43,692 nucleotides of DNA from Sulfitobacter delicatus. Its GTDB lineage: Bacteria > Pseudomonadota > Alphaproteobacteria > Rhodobacterales > Rhodobacteraceae. This document shows, piece after piece, positions 1-7,359 of this stretch. Numbering within the stretch: position 1 is the first letter of the stretch; each line of letters opens with the position of its first letter. The notes beneath the pieces are model-generated. The model was not told where the DNA came from. It saw only the letters and a list, made by a program, of their open reading frames with translations, and did no database searches. The DNA lies in the NCBI RefSeq assembly GCF_900102535.1, contig NZ_FNBP01000016.1, positions 1 through 43,692 of the forward strand. The letters are read 5' to 3'. Both the position numbers and the translations under genes were made by a program.

Positions 1-50
1 AACACGTTCAGTTGACTGGTACTAATTGCTCGATAGGCTTGATTTGATCC
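1..50 (+). rRNA. 23S ribosomal RNA, 3' end (partial)
   Basis: The first bases match the conserved 3' terminus of alphaproteobacterial 23S rRNA: a GGTACTAATTG stretch followed by GATAGGCTTGATT. The rest of the molecule lies outside the window. A 5S gene follows in the same direction, which confirms the reading. The exact mature 3' end (about 45-50) is an estimate. Confidence 0.9.
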
Positions 51-230
51 AGTAGAAGCAAGACTTCGACTTATCTATCAAAAGCATACACATACAATCA
101 GTTGTACATGACTTGGAAATAACAACGCTTTGCGCTTCAGTGGTGACGGAGCGGGAACGGGCATCCTTCGGATACCCTGCCTCCCGCCGTCGCTCTGCAG
201 AGCAGAGCGCTTTATCAGGAATTTATTTGG
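51..230 (+). other. 23S-5S internal spacer with processing hairpins
   Basis: This transcribed spacer has no gene. It contains a long imperfect hairpin (arms starting GACGG at 145-149 and ending CCGTC at 187-191, inner arms 159-166 and 170-177, loop TTC). Next to it is a compact alternative hairpin (CGCTCTGC 191-198 against GCAGAGCG 202-209). Such stems are likely RNase processing signals that release 5S precursor RNA. The two stems share base 191, so they may compete. The processing role is inferred from position. Confidence 0.55.
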
Positions 231-347
231 TTTGGTGATCATAGCGCGAGCAAAACACCTGGTCCCATCCCGAACCCAGCCGTTAAGTGCCGTAGCGCCG
301 ATGGTACTGCGTCTTAAGACGTGGGAGAGTAGGTCATCGCCAAACCT
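231..347 (+). rRNA. rrf: 5S ribosomal RNA
   Basis: About 117 nt with the conserved 5S landmarks: a 5' arm TTTGGTGATC complementary to the 3' arm, the loop region CCCATCCCGAACC, the following CCGTTAAG, and the GTGGGAGAGTAGG segment near the 3' end. It lies downstream of 23S in the usual rrn order. The end positions are estimated from closure of helix I. Confidence 0.95.
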
Positions 348-392
348 AATAAGTTCCTAGTATAAAGTATCTCTCGATACGATGACCAATAA

Positions 393-428
393 CAAAACCG
401 CCGCAGCAAACAAGCTGCGGCGGTTTTG
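393..428 (+). terminator. Terminator after the rRNA operon
   Basis: A near-perfect stem of about 15 bp (393-407 with 414-428), core CCGCCGCAGC / GCTGCGGCGG, with a six-base loop and a run of T on the 3' side (424-427). It ends rrn transcription 45 nt after 5S, so the following tRNA probably uses its own promoter. Confidence 0.85.
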
Positions 429-631
429 CTTTGTTGGGACTTAGTCTTGGCTTGTCCTCAGTAGGCGCATAAGGCTGCACCTCAAAGCTTTATCCCAGCC
501 GTTAGACCCAACGTGCCGCGCCTATTGGCATGAACTATGGTCCGCACTTTCGCATGGATAACTTTGGCGCGCGAAAGCTAAAGGCCGTGCAGAAAAACTC
601 AAGAATTTTTCGATTATTCGTGCGAAGCCCC

Positions 632-660
632 TTGCAGCCTCTCGGCGTTAAGTTTAGACG
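632..660 (+). promoter_or_regulatory. Candidate promoter of tRNA-fMet
   Basis: TTGCAG at 632-637 resembles a -35 element. An AT-containing hexamer near 654-660 (TTAGAC or TAGACG) sits 16-17 nt downstream and about 12 nt before the tRNA. The -10 match is poor. Position and the upstream terminator support it more than sequence does. Confidence 0.4.
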
Positions 661-671
661 GAGGGCATTGG

Positions 672-748
<77 letters not shown>

Positions 749-770
749 ATTAGATGCGCTCTAGCGCTTT

Positions 771-803
771 CATAAAGGCCTGCCGCTTCGGCAGGCCTTT
801 ATG
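771..803 (+). terminator. Terminator after tRNA-fMet
   Basis: A perfect 14-bp stem (CATAAAGGCCTGCC 771-784 with 790-803) and a five-base loop GCTTC. The 3' arm carries TTTAT. It starts 23 nt after the tRNA CCA end. Confidence 0.85.
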
Positions 804-1225
804 CGTTTGGGTATTCCGCTACCGGGCTGCGTGGGCCAGTCTCGGAAGACTGGTTTCAGCAGGCCGAACTGATGGAAGCATGATCAGCCAATAGAACGCA
901 GCTTCCCCGCCCGTCGTCCGCATTGCGCTTATAGAGGGTAACTAAGACCCACTGAGCGATAATATCTTCAAGATAAAGCCAAGGACGCTAGAGGGGCGGA
1001 GCGATAGACCCTAATTCTATAAGTAGTTACTCGTCGAACCCTAGGTGGCGAACTCCCTCCGATCTAGCATGCCAGCGCAGTTGGTCTAATTCGCCTCGCC
1101 CGCCTACCGCGCCCGAAGAGCGCTTCTTCAAAAAGCGCAGCACTTCGGAACCCTCCAGCGTGGGAAAGTTGTTTTTCAGTCGAAGGATAGCGGAAGACGC
1201 TCCGCTAGCAGAGGAGGAAACGGCT
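804..1225. other. Intergenic stretch, no gene recognised
   Basis: I see no coding frame with a ribosome binding site on either strand. Two short hairpins occur: CCAGTCT/AGACTGG at 836-853 and GCGCTT/AAGCGC at 1120-1138. In-frame stops are frequent and codon bias is absent. The last bases hold the GAGGAGG ribosome binding site of the next gene. The stretch may be decayed sequence, but no parent gene is recognisable. Confidence 0.5.
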
Positions 1226-2113
1226 ATGTCTTATTGGAAATTTGCTGCGATGATTGTGACCTCGACAGTGGTCATGTTCATCCTCATGTACCTCAACACC
1301 TATCTAACCACCCACCTGTTCTGGTCAGAGACCCGCGCCTATATGGCTGTTCTCATGGGGGCCACGATGGCCTTTATCATGTTGGCCTACATGCTTTCGA
1401 TGTATTCGAACAAAGCGTTGAACATTGCGATTTTTGCCGGGTCGATTGTCGTATTCGCGGGCTCTCTCTGGTTGGTCCGCAGCCAGACCACAGTAGGCGA
1501 CACCAGCTATATGCGCGCGATGATCCCGCACCATTCGATTGCAATCATGACATCGAGCCGCGCGAATATCGAAGATGCGCGGGTGCGCAAGCTTGCTGAC
1601 GAGATCATATTTGCGCAGGATAAGGAAATCGCAGAGATGCGGTATCTGGTGGATGATATCGACGCCCGTGGCGTGCAGTCGGAACTGGATAAAGAACCTA
1701 AGAAGCCGACAAAGATCGCCAGTCTTGAAGAGGCCCTTTCGACAGCCAATGTCGCCATCTTGGACCCGGGCTTCTTGGAAGATTCAGAAATTGAAGAGGC
1801 TCTTCCTAGTGGGCCAGTTTGCTCGTTCTCCTATACATCCGACAGCGATCCTGTGTTCGTGACCGGCGTAGCGCCTGAAGGTACGGCGGGCATTGTCAAA
1901 CTGAGCGGCGATTTGGTTGGTGTCGATATGACCGATACACCGGACCTCGCCCGCGGGTTTGAGACAACGTCGGACGGCATGACGATCAAGATCCAATCTC
2001 CAAGCGGCGACGCGTTGAACGCCAGCGGCGCGACCCAAGAGGCGGATATGATCTTGGAGCTGGATGCTGGGCTGAGCGCGGGCTACCGCGGGTTCTATCG
2101 GTGCGCAGCGTAG
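1226..2113 (+). CDS. DUF305-type membrane protein with unrecognised C-terminal domain
   Basis: A 295-residue protein. Three predicted membrane segments (about residues 5-27, 39-59 and 65-85) are followed by a DUF305-like helical segment with MIPHHSIAI at 99-107 and QDKEIAEM at 131-138. DUF305 proteins are ferritin-like bundles whose His and Glu residues may bind metal; their role is poorly known. A linker rich in Lys, Pro and Glu leads to a C-terminal domain of about 110 residues that looks beta-rich and has two cysteines, one near its start and one three residues from the end, possibly a disulfide. I chose the ATG at 1226 because GAGGAGG lies 8 nt upstream; a start at 1160 has no such site. 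The gene stands alone between a gene-free stretch and a strong terminator. The DUF305 call is fairly sure. The C-terminal part is unassigned. Confidence 0.8.
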   Translation: MSYWKFAAMIVTSTVVMFILMYLNTYLTTHLFWSETRAYMAVLMGATMAFIMLAYMLSMYSNKALNIAIFAGSIVVFAGSLWLVRSQTTVGDTSYMRAMIPHHSIAIMTSSRANIEDARVRKLADEIIFAQDKEIAEMRYLVDDIDARGVQSELDKEPKKPTKIASLEEALSTANVAILDPGFLEDSEIEEALPSGPVCSFSYTSDSDPVFVTGVAPEGTAGIVKLSGDLVGVDMTDTPDLARGFETTSDGMTIKIQSPSGDALNASGATQEADMILELDAGLSAGYRGFYRCAA

Positions 2114-2126
2114 GCAGGTTGTAGCG

Positions 2127-2163
2127 CCAATCGGAGAGGGGCGGCTCCCTCTCCGATTGGTTT
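2127..2163 (+). terminator. Terminator after the DUF305 gene
   Basis: A perfect 14-bp stem (CCAATCGGAGAGGG 2127-2140 with 2147-2160), a six-base loop, then TTT. It begins 14 nt after the stop codon. Confidence 0.85.
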
Positions 2164-2248
2164 GCGCTCCCATCTACCCGGTGAACGCAGCCGCCGCGGT
2201 AGAATGCGTGATTTTACTGCCCGGCGCGGCGTTATTGGCAGCGCGCAC

Positions 2249-2277
2249 TTGACTTCCTGAGCGGCAAAAGGTGTACC
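2249..2277 (+). promoter_or_regulatory. Candidate aspS promoter
   Basis: TTGACT at 2249-2254 is a good -35 match. The hexamer 17 nt downstream (TGTACC, 2272-2277) is a weak -10. It lies 38 nt before the aspS start, in a spacer where the upstream gene is already terminated. Confidence 0.35.
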
Positions 2278-2314
2278 TGGCCGAAACTGGAAACAGCCCT
2301 AGGAAGGGACCATC

Positions 2315-4090
2315 ATGCACGCCTATCGCAGCCATACCTGTGCCGATCTGAGCCTCGAGAACAAGGGCGACGACGTCCGCCTGTCCGGCTGGGTGCACCG
2401 GGTGCGGGATCACGGCGGTGTGCTGTTTCTCGACCTGCGCGACCATTACGGCATCACCCAAGTCATCTGTGACCCCGACAGCCCGGCCTTTGCCGAGATG
2501 GAAAAAGTCCGCGCCGAATGGTGCGTGCGCATCGACGGCACAGTCAAGGCGCGCGACGAAAGCCTTGTGAACCCCAAGTTGCCCACCGGCGCGATCGAGG
2601 TCTATGCCCGCGACATCGAAGTGCTGGGCTCGGCCGCCGAACTGCCATTGCAGGTCTTTGGCGATCAGGAATACCCCGAGGAGACGCGTCTGCGCTACCG
2701 CTACCTCGACCTGCGCCGCGAGAAGATGCAGAAGAACATGACCCTGCGTTCGGATGTGGTGACCTCGATCCGCAAGCGCATGTGGGATCAGAACTTCCGC
2801 GAGTTTCAGACGCCAATTATCACCGCGTCGTCCCCCGAAGGCGCGCGCGACTTTCTGGTGCCCTCGCGCCTGCATCCGGGCAAATTCTACGCCCTGCCGC
2901 AGGCCCCACAGCAGTTCAAACAGCTGCTCATGGTCTCGGGCTTTGACAAATACTTCCAGATCGCGCCCTGTTTCCGCGACGAAGACCCGCGCGCCGACCG
3001 TTCGCCCACCGATTTCTACCAGCTCGACATGGAAATGTCCTTTGTCACCCAGCAGGACGTTTTTGATACGATCCAGCCGGTGATTGCAGGCGTTTTCGAA
3101 GAGTTCGGCGGCGGCAAGAAGGTCGACCAGACGTGGGAGCAGATCTCCTATAAGGACGCTGCGCTGTGGTATGGCTCGGACAAGCCCGACCTGCGCAACC
3201 CGATCAAGATGCAGGTGGTCTCGGACCATTTCCGCGATTCCGGTTTTGCGATCTTTGCCAAACTGCTGGAGCAGGACGGCACCGAGATCCGCGCGATCCC
3301 TGCGCCCACAGGCGGCAGCCGCAAGTTCTGTGACCGGATGAACGCATTTGCGCAAAAAGAAGGTCTGCCCGGCATGGGCTACATTTTCTGGCGCGATCAG
3401 GGCAATGGCATGGAAGCAGCAGGCCCGCTGGCAAAGAACATCGGGCCTGAGCGCACCGAGGCGATCCGCCAGCAGCTGGGCCTTGAGGTCGGCGATGCGG
3501 CCTTCTTCCTTGGCGGCAAGCCAAAGTCCTTTGAAGCTGTCGCAGGCCGTGCGCGGAACGTGATCGGCGAGGAGTTGAACCTCACCGACAAGGACCGTTT
3601 CGCCTTTGCTTGGATCGTGGATTTCCCGATCTACGAAAAGGACGAAGAAACCGGCAAGATCGACTTTGAGCACAACCCCTTCTCCATGCCCCAAGGTGGG
3701 ATGGAAGCGTTGCAGGGCGATCCGCTCGAGGTGCTCGGCTATCAATATGACCTTGCCTGCAACGGCTATGAGCTGGTGTCCGGTGCGATCCGGAACCACA
3801 AGCCTGAGATCATGTTCAAAGCTTTCGAGATTGCGGGCTACGGCGAAGACGAGGTGCGCAAGCGTTTTGGCGGCATGGTCAACGCCTTCCAATACGGCGC
3901 CCCGCCCCACGGTGGTTGTGCGGCGGGCATCGACCGGATCGTCATGCTTCTGGCCGAAGAGGCCAACATCCGCGAGGTCATCCTCTTCCCGATGAACCAG
4001 CGTGCCGAAGACCTGATGATGGATGCGCCCAGCGAGCCGACCAGCGACCAGCTGATGGAACTGGGCCTACGGGTCATTCCGCAAGAGTGA
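2315..4090 (+). CDS. aspS: Aspartate--tRNA ligase (bacterial, probably non-discriminating)
   Basis: A 591-residue class II aminoacyl-tRNA synthetase, the usual bacterial length. The N-terminal OB-fold anticodon-binding domain (about 1-110) includes [12 protein letters not shown]. The catalytic core carries motif 2 ([10 protein letters not shown], near residue 220) and motif 3 (GIDRIVMLL, near 540), separated by a GAD-type insertion. It charges tRNA-Asp with aspartate in the cytoplasm. A histidine in the RDHGG loop (H33) matches enzymes known to be non-discriminating, which also make Asp-tRNA-Asn for GatCAB amidation. That reading is inferred from the motif. AGGAAGGGA precedes the ATG by 5 nt. 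It appears monocistronic, flanked by terminators. Confidence 0.97.
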   Translation: MHAYRSHTCADLSLENKGDDVRLSGWVHRVRDHGGVLFLDLRDHYGITQVICDPDSPAFAEMEKVRAEWCVRIDGTVKARDESLVNPKLPTGAIEVYARDIEVLGSAAELPLQVFGDQEYPEETRLRYRYLDLRREKMQKNMTLRSDVVTSIRKRMWDQNFREFQTPIITASSPEGARDFLVPSRLHPGKFYALPQAPQQFKQLLMVSGFDKYFQIAPCFRDEDPRADRSPTDFYQLDMEMSFVTQQDVFDTIQPVIAGVFEEFGGGKKVDQTWEQISYKDAALWYGSDKPDLRNPIKMQVVSDHFRDSGFAIFAKLLEQDGTEIRAIPAPTGGSRKFCDRMNAFAQKEGLPGMGYIFWRDQGNGMEAAGPLAKNIGPERTEAIRQQLGLEVGDAAFFLGGKPKSFEAVAGRARNVIGEELNLTDKDRFAFAWIVDFPIYEKDEETGKIDFEHNPFSMPQGGMEALQGDPLEVLGYQYDLACNGYELVSGAIRNHKPEIMFKAFEIAGYGEDEVRKRFGGMVNAFQYGAPPHGGCAAGIDRIVMLLAEEANIREVILFPMNQRAEDLMMDAPSEPTSDQLMELGLRVIPQE

Positions 4091-4123
4091 TCTGCATGAG
4101 GGCTCTTGCCCCGCGCTAGAACA

Positions 4124-4157
4124 GAAAAACGCACCGGCGCAGTCCGGTGCGTTTTTC
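4124..4157. terminator. Bidirectional terminator between aspS and the hemerythrin gene
   Basis: A perfect 14-bp stem (4124-4137 with 4144-4157), core AACGCACCGG / CCGGTGCGTT. A5 lies on the left arm and T5 on the right arm, so it serves both convergent genes. Confidence 0.9.
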
Positions 4158-4182
4158 GATTCAGAAGCGGTTTGCTTGGCGG

Positions 4183-4659
4183 TCAGTCTTCCAGACTGTC
4201 CTCGCGCTTTTCTTCAATCAGCTTGGCTTCCTTGTCCTTGCGCGTAAGGAAGGCCTCGCCAAACTTGTCGTTGTCCTCTTCACCGATCACTTCTTTGGCG
4301 CGGGAGAAGAGGTCTTCTTCTTCCTCGTCCATATGGTGCTCATAGTCGTGCTTCAGCTTTTTGAAGGTGGTGAGCCATGCAGAAGACGACATATCGGTCT
4401 CGCGCAGCTCTTCCATCAGGTCATCCAACTGCTGGTGCTCATGCACCGAGTGGCGCGCGTGATCCTGTCCCCATGTTTCGGACATGAGCTTGGAATAAAA
4501 GGTCTCTTCTTCGGCGGCGGCATGGGATTTTACGTCATTATAAAACGTCTCCCAAGCTTCTCGGCGCTCGGCACTGTCGCCTTCAGTCTCGGCGATGGTG
4601 TTCAGAAGGGTGCGGTGATCGTCGTGATCGGCTTTGATCGCATCATAAATGGAGGGCAT
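4183..4659 (-). CDS. Hemerythrin HHE domain protein
   Basis: A 158-residue cytoplasmic protein predicted to be all helical. Diiron ligand candidates occur in hemerythrin order: H15 (after ADHDD), H46 and E50 (HAAAE), H73 or H75 (HEHQQ), H104, and H108 or H109 with E113 (HHMDEEEE). The C-terminal 40 residues are highly charged and acidic. Hemerythrin-like proteins bind oxygen or NO, or act as redox or iron stores; the ligand here cannot be read from sequence. AAAGGA lies 8 nt before the ATG. An ECF-type promoter (4714-4689) precedes it, just inside the spacer after a small membrane-protein gene on the same strand, so it may be both co-transcribed and separately induced by stress. Confidence 0.92.
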   Translation of the reverse strand: MPSIYDAIKADHDDHRTLLNTIAETEGDSAERREAWETFYNDVKSHAAAEEETFYSKLMSETWGQDHARHSVHEHQQLDDLMEELRETDMSSSAWLTTFKKLKHDYEHHMDEEEEDLFSRAKEVIGEEDNDKFGEAFLTRKDKEAKLIEEKREDSLED

Positions 4660-4688
4660 GGGAATATCCTTTGGTGGTACCTTCGGAT

Positions 4689-4714
4689 AACGCCGCAGCT
4701 GCCTGAGGGGTTCC
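4689..4714 (-). promoter_or_regulatory. EcfG-like (general stress sigma factor) promoter before the hemerythrin gene
   Basis: On the minus strand GGAAC (4714-4710) is followed after exactly 17 nt by CGTT (4692-4689). This matches the alphaproteobacterial EcfG consensus GGAAC-N16/17-CGTT. A start site near 4681 would give a leader of about 22 nt containing the AAAGGA site. It is a sequence match only. Confidence 0.5.
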
Positions 4715-4718
4715 GCCG

Positions 4719-4895
4719 CTAGAAGATCGCGCCACTCCCGGCGGATCTTGCGACCTGCTGGATCGCCCCGCCCGCATTTGCGTGGAACGCTGCAAGCACC
4801 ACGATGCTGAGGCCAAGGATGTTGGCGCTAAGCACAATCCAGTCGACGGGCTGTGCTGCGGTCTGGGTTGGCGTCTGTTCTGCTTCGTCGCTCAT
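4719..4895 (-). CDS. Small single-span membrane protein, 58 residues
   Basis: A complete small frame from ATG (4895-4893) to TAG (4721-4719). GGGAGGG sits 4-5 nt before the ATG. The polar N terminus is rich in Glu, Gln and Thr. One hydrophobic segment follows (about residues 19-37, WIVLSANILGLSIVVLAAF), then a short tail rich in Ala and Gly. I recognise no family. It lies 59 nt upstream of the hemerythrin gene on the same strand, so joint transcription is likely. Good ribosome binding site, clean membrane segment and position all support it as real. Confidence 0.7.
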   Translation of the reverse strand: MSDEAEQTPTQTAAQPVDWIVLSANILGLSIVVLAAFHANAGGAIQQVARSAGSGAIF

Positions 4896-5053
4896 GTCAC
4901 CCTCCCGTGGGCCGTTCCTTGGTGATCAACATAAAGTTGAATGCTGAATGTGGCATGAATGTGTGGCCTTTTCGTTTCTTTCACGGCCTGTGGGTGTGGG
5001 ACCAAGCGCGTTCTGCTCTTGGCGGTGTTCGGGGTTTGTGCATAAGTTTTTCT

Positions 5054-5776
5054 ATGAACCAATCGCATGCCGATCGCCCGCTCGGGGCACCCGTTGAGAA
5101 CTGGACACCGCCGCGTCGCCCGGGTGGGGAGGTGCTGGCCGGGCGCTATGCGCGGCTTGAGCCGCTCTCTGCCGTTGACCATGCAGCGCTGCTTTACCGG
5201 GCCTATGTCGGCGCGGATCATGTTTGGGACTACTTGCCCTATGGTCCGTTCTCTTCGGCCTCGCAGTATCACCGCTGGGTGCGCGACAGCGAAGCCAAGC
5301 CCGACCCCTATTTCATGGCAGTACAGAACCAGACTTCGGGGCAATGGGAGGGCGTCGCAAGCTTTTTGCGGATTGATCCGCAAGCCGGAAGTATCGAAGT
5401 CGGCCACATCAACTTCAGCCCCGCGCTGCAACGGACCGCGGCGGCCACAGAGGCGCTATTTCTGATGATGCAATGGGCCTTCGAGGCAGGCTATCGCAGG
5501 TTCGAGTGGAAATGCGATGCACTCAACCTTCCGTCTCGCCGGGCCGCGCAGCGGTTGGGGTTGAGCTATGAAGGTGTGTTTCGTCAGGCGACGGTGGTGA
5601 AGGGCCGCAACCGCGACACCGCTTGGTTTGCAGCAATCGATGTGGAATGGCCTGCGCTGAAAGAAGCCCTTGAGGCTTGGCTTTCCCCGAGCAATTTCGA
5701 TGCGCAGGGCCAACAAAAGGAGCGGCTAGGCGATTTGACAGCACTCGTCCGGGCAGCGAGCGATCCGGCACTCTAG
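5054..5776 (+). CDS. GNAT family N-acetyltransferase (RimJ/RimL type)
   Basis: A 240-residue protein resembling the COG1670 acetyltransferases. It has an N-terminal region with GGEVLAGRYARLEPL, a central strand with WEGVASFLRI, the acetyl-CoA strand and helix region around IEVGHINFSPALQRTAAATEA's start, and a C-terminal block with WKCDALNLPSRRAAQRLG. Such enzymes acetylate protein N termini or small amines; the substrate is unknown. The upstream frame is open to 4853 but reads into the divergent promoter region. The ATG at 5054 is where the domain begins. No Shine-Dalgarno site precedes it. A possible promoter (TTGGCG 5019-5024, CATAAG 5041-5046) would place transcription start within a base or two of the ATG, so the mRNA may be leaderless. 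Confidence 0.88.
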   Translation: MNQSHADRPLGAPVENWTPPRRPGGEVLAGRYARLEPLSAVDHAALLYRAYVGADHVWDYLPYGPFSSASQYHRWVRDSEAKPDPYFMAVQNQTSGQWEGVASFLRIDPQAGSIEVGHINFSPALQRTAAATEALFLMMQWAFEAGYRRFEWKCDALNLPSRRAAQRLGLSYEGVFRQATVVKGRNRDTAWFAAIDVEWPALKEALEAWLSPSNFDAQGQQKERLGDLTALVRAASDPAL

Positions 5777-5812
5777 GCCCAAAGCAGCAGGCGCGTGAGC
5801 CTACGGTCTTTG

Positions 5813-6532
5813 TTAAATTGCGATCTTCTCTGACAGCCGATGTTGGATCATTCCCGCCAGCGCCGCCGTTTCTGACCCGGCAGGCTGCCCTAAGGCGCGT
5901 TTATGCGCCAATGCCCGAGCCGCAGCCTCAAGCCCGCTGTCATCCGCCGCACGCGCGACCCCGCAAAGGAACTGCGCCACATAGTCGAGCGCATGTTCAT
6001 CTGGCGGGTCTTCCAGCACATCAGCGATATGGGCCATGTCGTCTTGATAGGCGATCCGGTCGGGGGCGACGGTTTCATCCGGCAGCATGCGCGGTCCTGT
6101 GGGCCGCCGGTCCGCGGGCAGGCTGGAGAGGATAGCTTCTTGGAACGATGAGAGCGAGGTGATCGGTTTGGACAGGAACCCATCGACACCTGCCGCGCGC
6201 GCATCCGGCTCCATATGAGTATCGCCGGAGATCGCGATAATGGCTTCAATCCGCGGCTGGCTTTGGGTCAGTTCCGTAATCAGGTCCAACCCGCTGCCAT
6301 CCGGCAGGCCAAGGTCCACCAGCGCGACAGTGGGGCGGTACACCTGCAAGTGCCGGCGGGCGGAGCGCAGGCAGTCGGCCCGGCGAATACGCGCCCCCGA
6401 GCGCAGGCACAGCAGTCGCAACGCTTCGCAGGCAAAGCGGCTGTCTTCCACCACCAGAACGGTCAAGCCCAGCAGGGGGCGCGCTGCCGTGGGGGCAGGG
6501 GTGGCTTTCGCAAAAGGGTCGGTATCGTCCAT
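5813..6532 (-). CDS. Response regulator with receiver domain and unassigned C-terminal region
   Basis: A 239-residue protein. After about 20 linker residues, a CheY-like receiver (about 23-140) has the acidic pair E29/D30, phosphoacceptor D73 in LVDLGLPDGSG, S102 and K122 (FLSKPI). The remaining 100 residues look helical and match no DNA-binding or enzymatic output domain that I recognise. No histidine kinase lies nearby, so it is an orphan here. I chose the second of two adjacent ATGs (6532), 6 nt after GGAGG. The upstream ATG at 6550 has no site. It is divergent from mce. It may signal through protein contacts, but this is not shown. Confidence 0.88.
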   Translation of the reverse strand: MDDTDPFAKATPAPTAARPLLGLTVLVVEDSRFACEALRLLCLRSGARIRRADCLRSARRHLQVYRPTVALVDLGLPDGSGLDLITELTQSQPRIEAIIAISGDTHMEPDARAAGVDGFLSKPITSLSSFQEAILSSLPADRRPTGPRMLPDETVAPDRIAYQDDMAHIADVLEDPPDEHALDYVAQFLCGVARAADDSGLEAAARALAHKRALGQPAGSETAALAGMIQHRLSEKIAI

Positions 6533-6602
6533 CATCGCCTCCAACAGCATTCGTTTCGCAATGGTTACGCCGCGTTGGCTAATGACGCGTTAACGTGACG
6601 CA

Positions 6603-6631
6603 TTGTTGTTTTGCAGTGGGGTGGGCATATT
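6603..6631 (+). promoter_or_regulatory. Candidate promoter of mce
   Basis: TTGTTG (6603-6608) and CATATT (6626-6631) are 17 nt apart. The predicted start near 6638 lies just before the AGGAG site (6646-6650). The element matches are moderate. Confidence 0.3.
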
Positions 6632-6658
6632 GCGGCCAAATCAGCAGGAGCTTGCAGA

Positions 6659-7063
6659 ATGATCGGACGTCTGAACCATGTGGCCATTGCCGTGCCAGAC
6701 CTTGAAGCCGCGGCGGATCAGTATCGCCACGCGCTTGGCGCCAATGTGGGTGCGCCGCAAGAAGAGCCGGATCACGGTGTAACCGTCATTTTTATCGAAC
6801 TTCCGAACACCAAGATTGAATTGCTGCATCCGCTCGGTGCCGACAGCCCCATCAACGGGTTTCTGGAAAAGAACCCTGCCGGCGGTATTCACCACATCTG
6901 CTATGAGGTCGATGACATCATCGCCGCGCGCGACCATTTGAAATCCACCGGCGCGCGGGTGTTGGGCACGGGCGAGCCGAAGATCGGTGCCCATGGCAAG
7001 CCGGTGCTTTTCCTCCATCCGAAAGATTTCAACGGTGCACTCGTTGAGCTTGAGGAGGTCTGA
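6659..7063 (+). CDS. mce: Methylmalonyl-CoA epimerase
   Basis: A 134-residue member of the vicinal oxygen chelate superfamily. It interconverts (2R)- and (2S)-methylmalonyl-CoA in propionyl-CoA assimilation, feeding methylmalonyl-CoA mutase. Metal ligand candidates are H7 (RLNHVAIAV), E59 (KIELLHP), the histidine in GGIHHICYEV and the C-terminal E in LVELEEV. The PKIGAHGKPVLFLHPKD block is typical of the family. AGGAG lies 8 nt before the ATG. Two bases after the stop comes a DUF1467 gene, an arrangement familiar from Rhodobacterales, so the two are co-transcribed. Confidence 0.95.
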   Translation: MIGRLNHVAIAVPDLEAAADQYRHALGANVGAPQEEPDHGVTVIFIELPNTKIELLHPLGADSPINGFLEKNPAGGIHHICYEVDDIIAARDHLKSTGARVLGTGEPKIGAHGKPVLFLHPKDFNGALVELEEV

Positions 7064-7065
7064 GC

Positions 7066-7359
7066 ATGGGCATCGTCTCGGGCCTCGTGCTCTTTGCCGT
7101 CATCTGGTCGATGACCTTTCTGGTCGCCCTGCCGATCCGGGTGCAGACCCAAGGGGACATGGGTGAAATCGTGCCCGGCACCCATGCAGGCGCACCGGAG
7201 CATCATCATCTGGGGCGCAAGGCGCTGTGGACGACGCTGGTCGCTGCGATCATCTGGGCGATCTGCGCGACGATTATCCTGTCGGGCTGGATCAGCGTTG
7301 CGGATATCGAAGGTTGGCTGCACCCGAACGCGGCACCAGCGAATGGTACAGGTGGGTAA
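7066..7359 (+). CDS. DUF1467 family membrane protein
   Basis: A 97-residue protein with two predicted membrane segments (about 3-23 and 53-75), joined by a loop containing PIRVQTQGDMGEIVPGTH, a pattern of the DUF1467 family. The function is unknown. It starts 2 nt after the mce stop, so translational coupling is likely. Its last 68 bases overlap the 3' end of the convergent EI24 gene, so the C-terminal tails of both proteins are encoded by the same DNA on opposite strands. Confidence 0.88.
   Translation: MGIVSGLVLFAVIWSMTFLVALPIRVQTQGDMGEIVPGTHAGAPEHHHLGRKALWTTLVAAIIWAICATIILSGWISVADIEGWLHPNAAPANGTGG

Noticed and set aside
130..360. Open frame across the rRNA spacer
   Set aside because: It overlaps 5S rRNA and the processing hairpins, and has no coding character.
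2174..3910. Open frame of 578 codons on the minus strand
   Set aside because: It lies wholly antisense to aspS and arises from GC-rich codon bias. It has no domain and no ribosome binding site.
4147..4722. Plus-strand frame of 191 codons with hydrophobic stretches
   Set aside because: Antisense to the hemerythrin gene, whose ligand pattern is unmistakable. The hydrophobicity is the reverse reading of acidic codons.
4643..4837. Minus-strand frame of 64 codons
   Set aside because: It overlaps the better-supported 58-codon membrane protein in another frame, includes the hemerythrin start, and has no ribosome binding site.
6575..6605. Possible CtrA or other palindromic operator between the response regulator and mce
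   Set aside because: The GCGTTAACG stretch does not fit TTAA-N7-TTAA, and the flanking repeats are imperfect.
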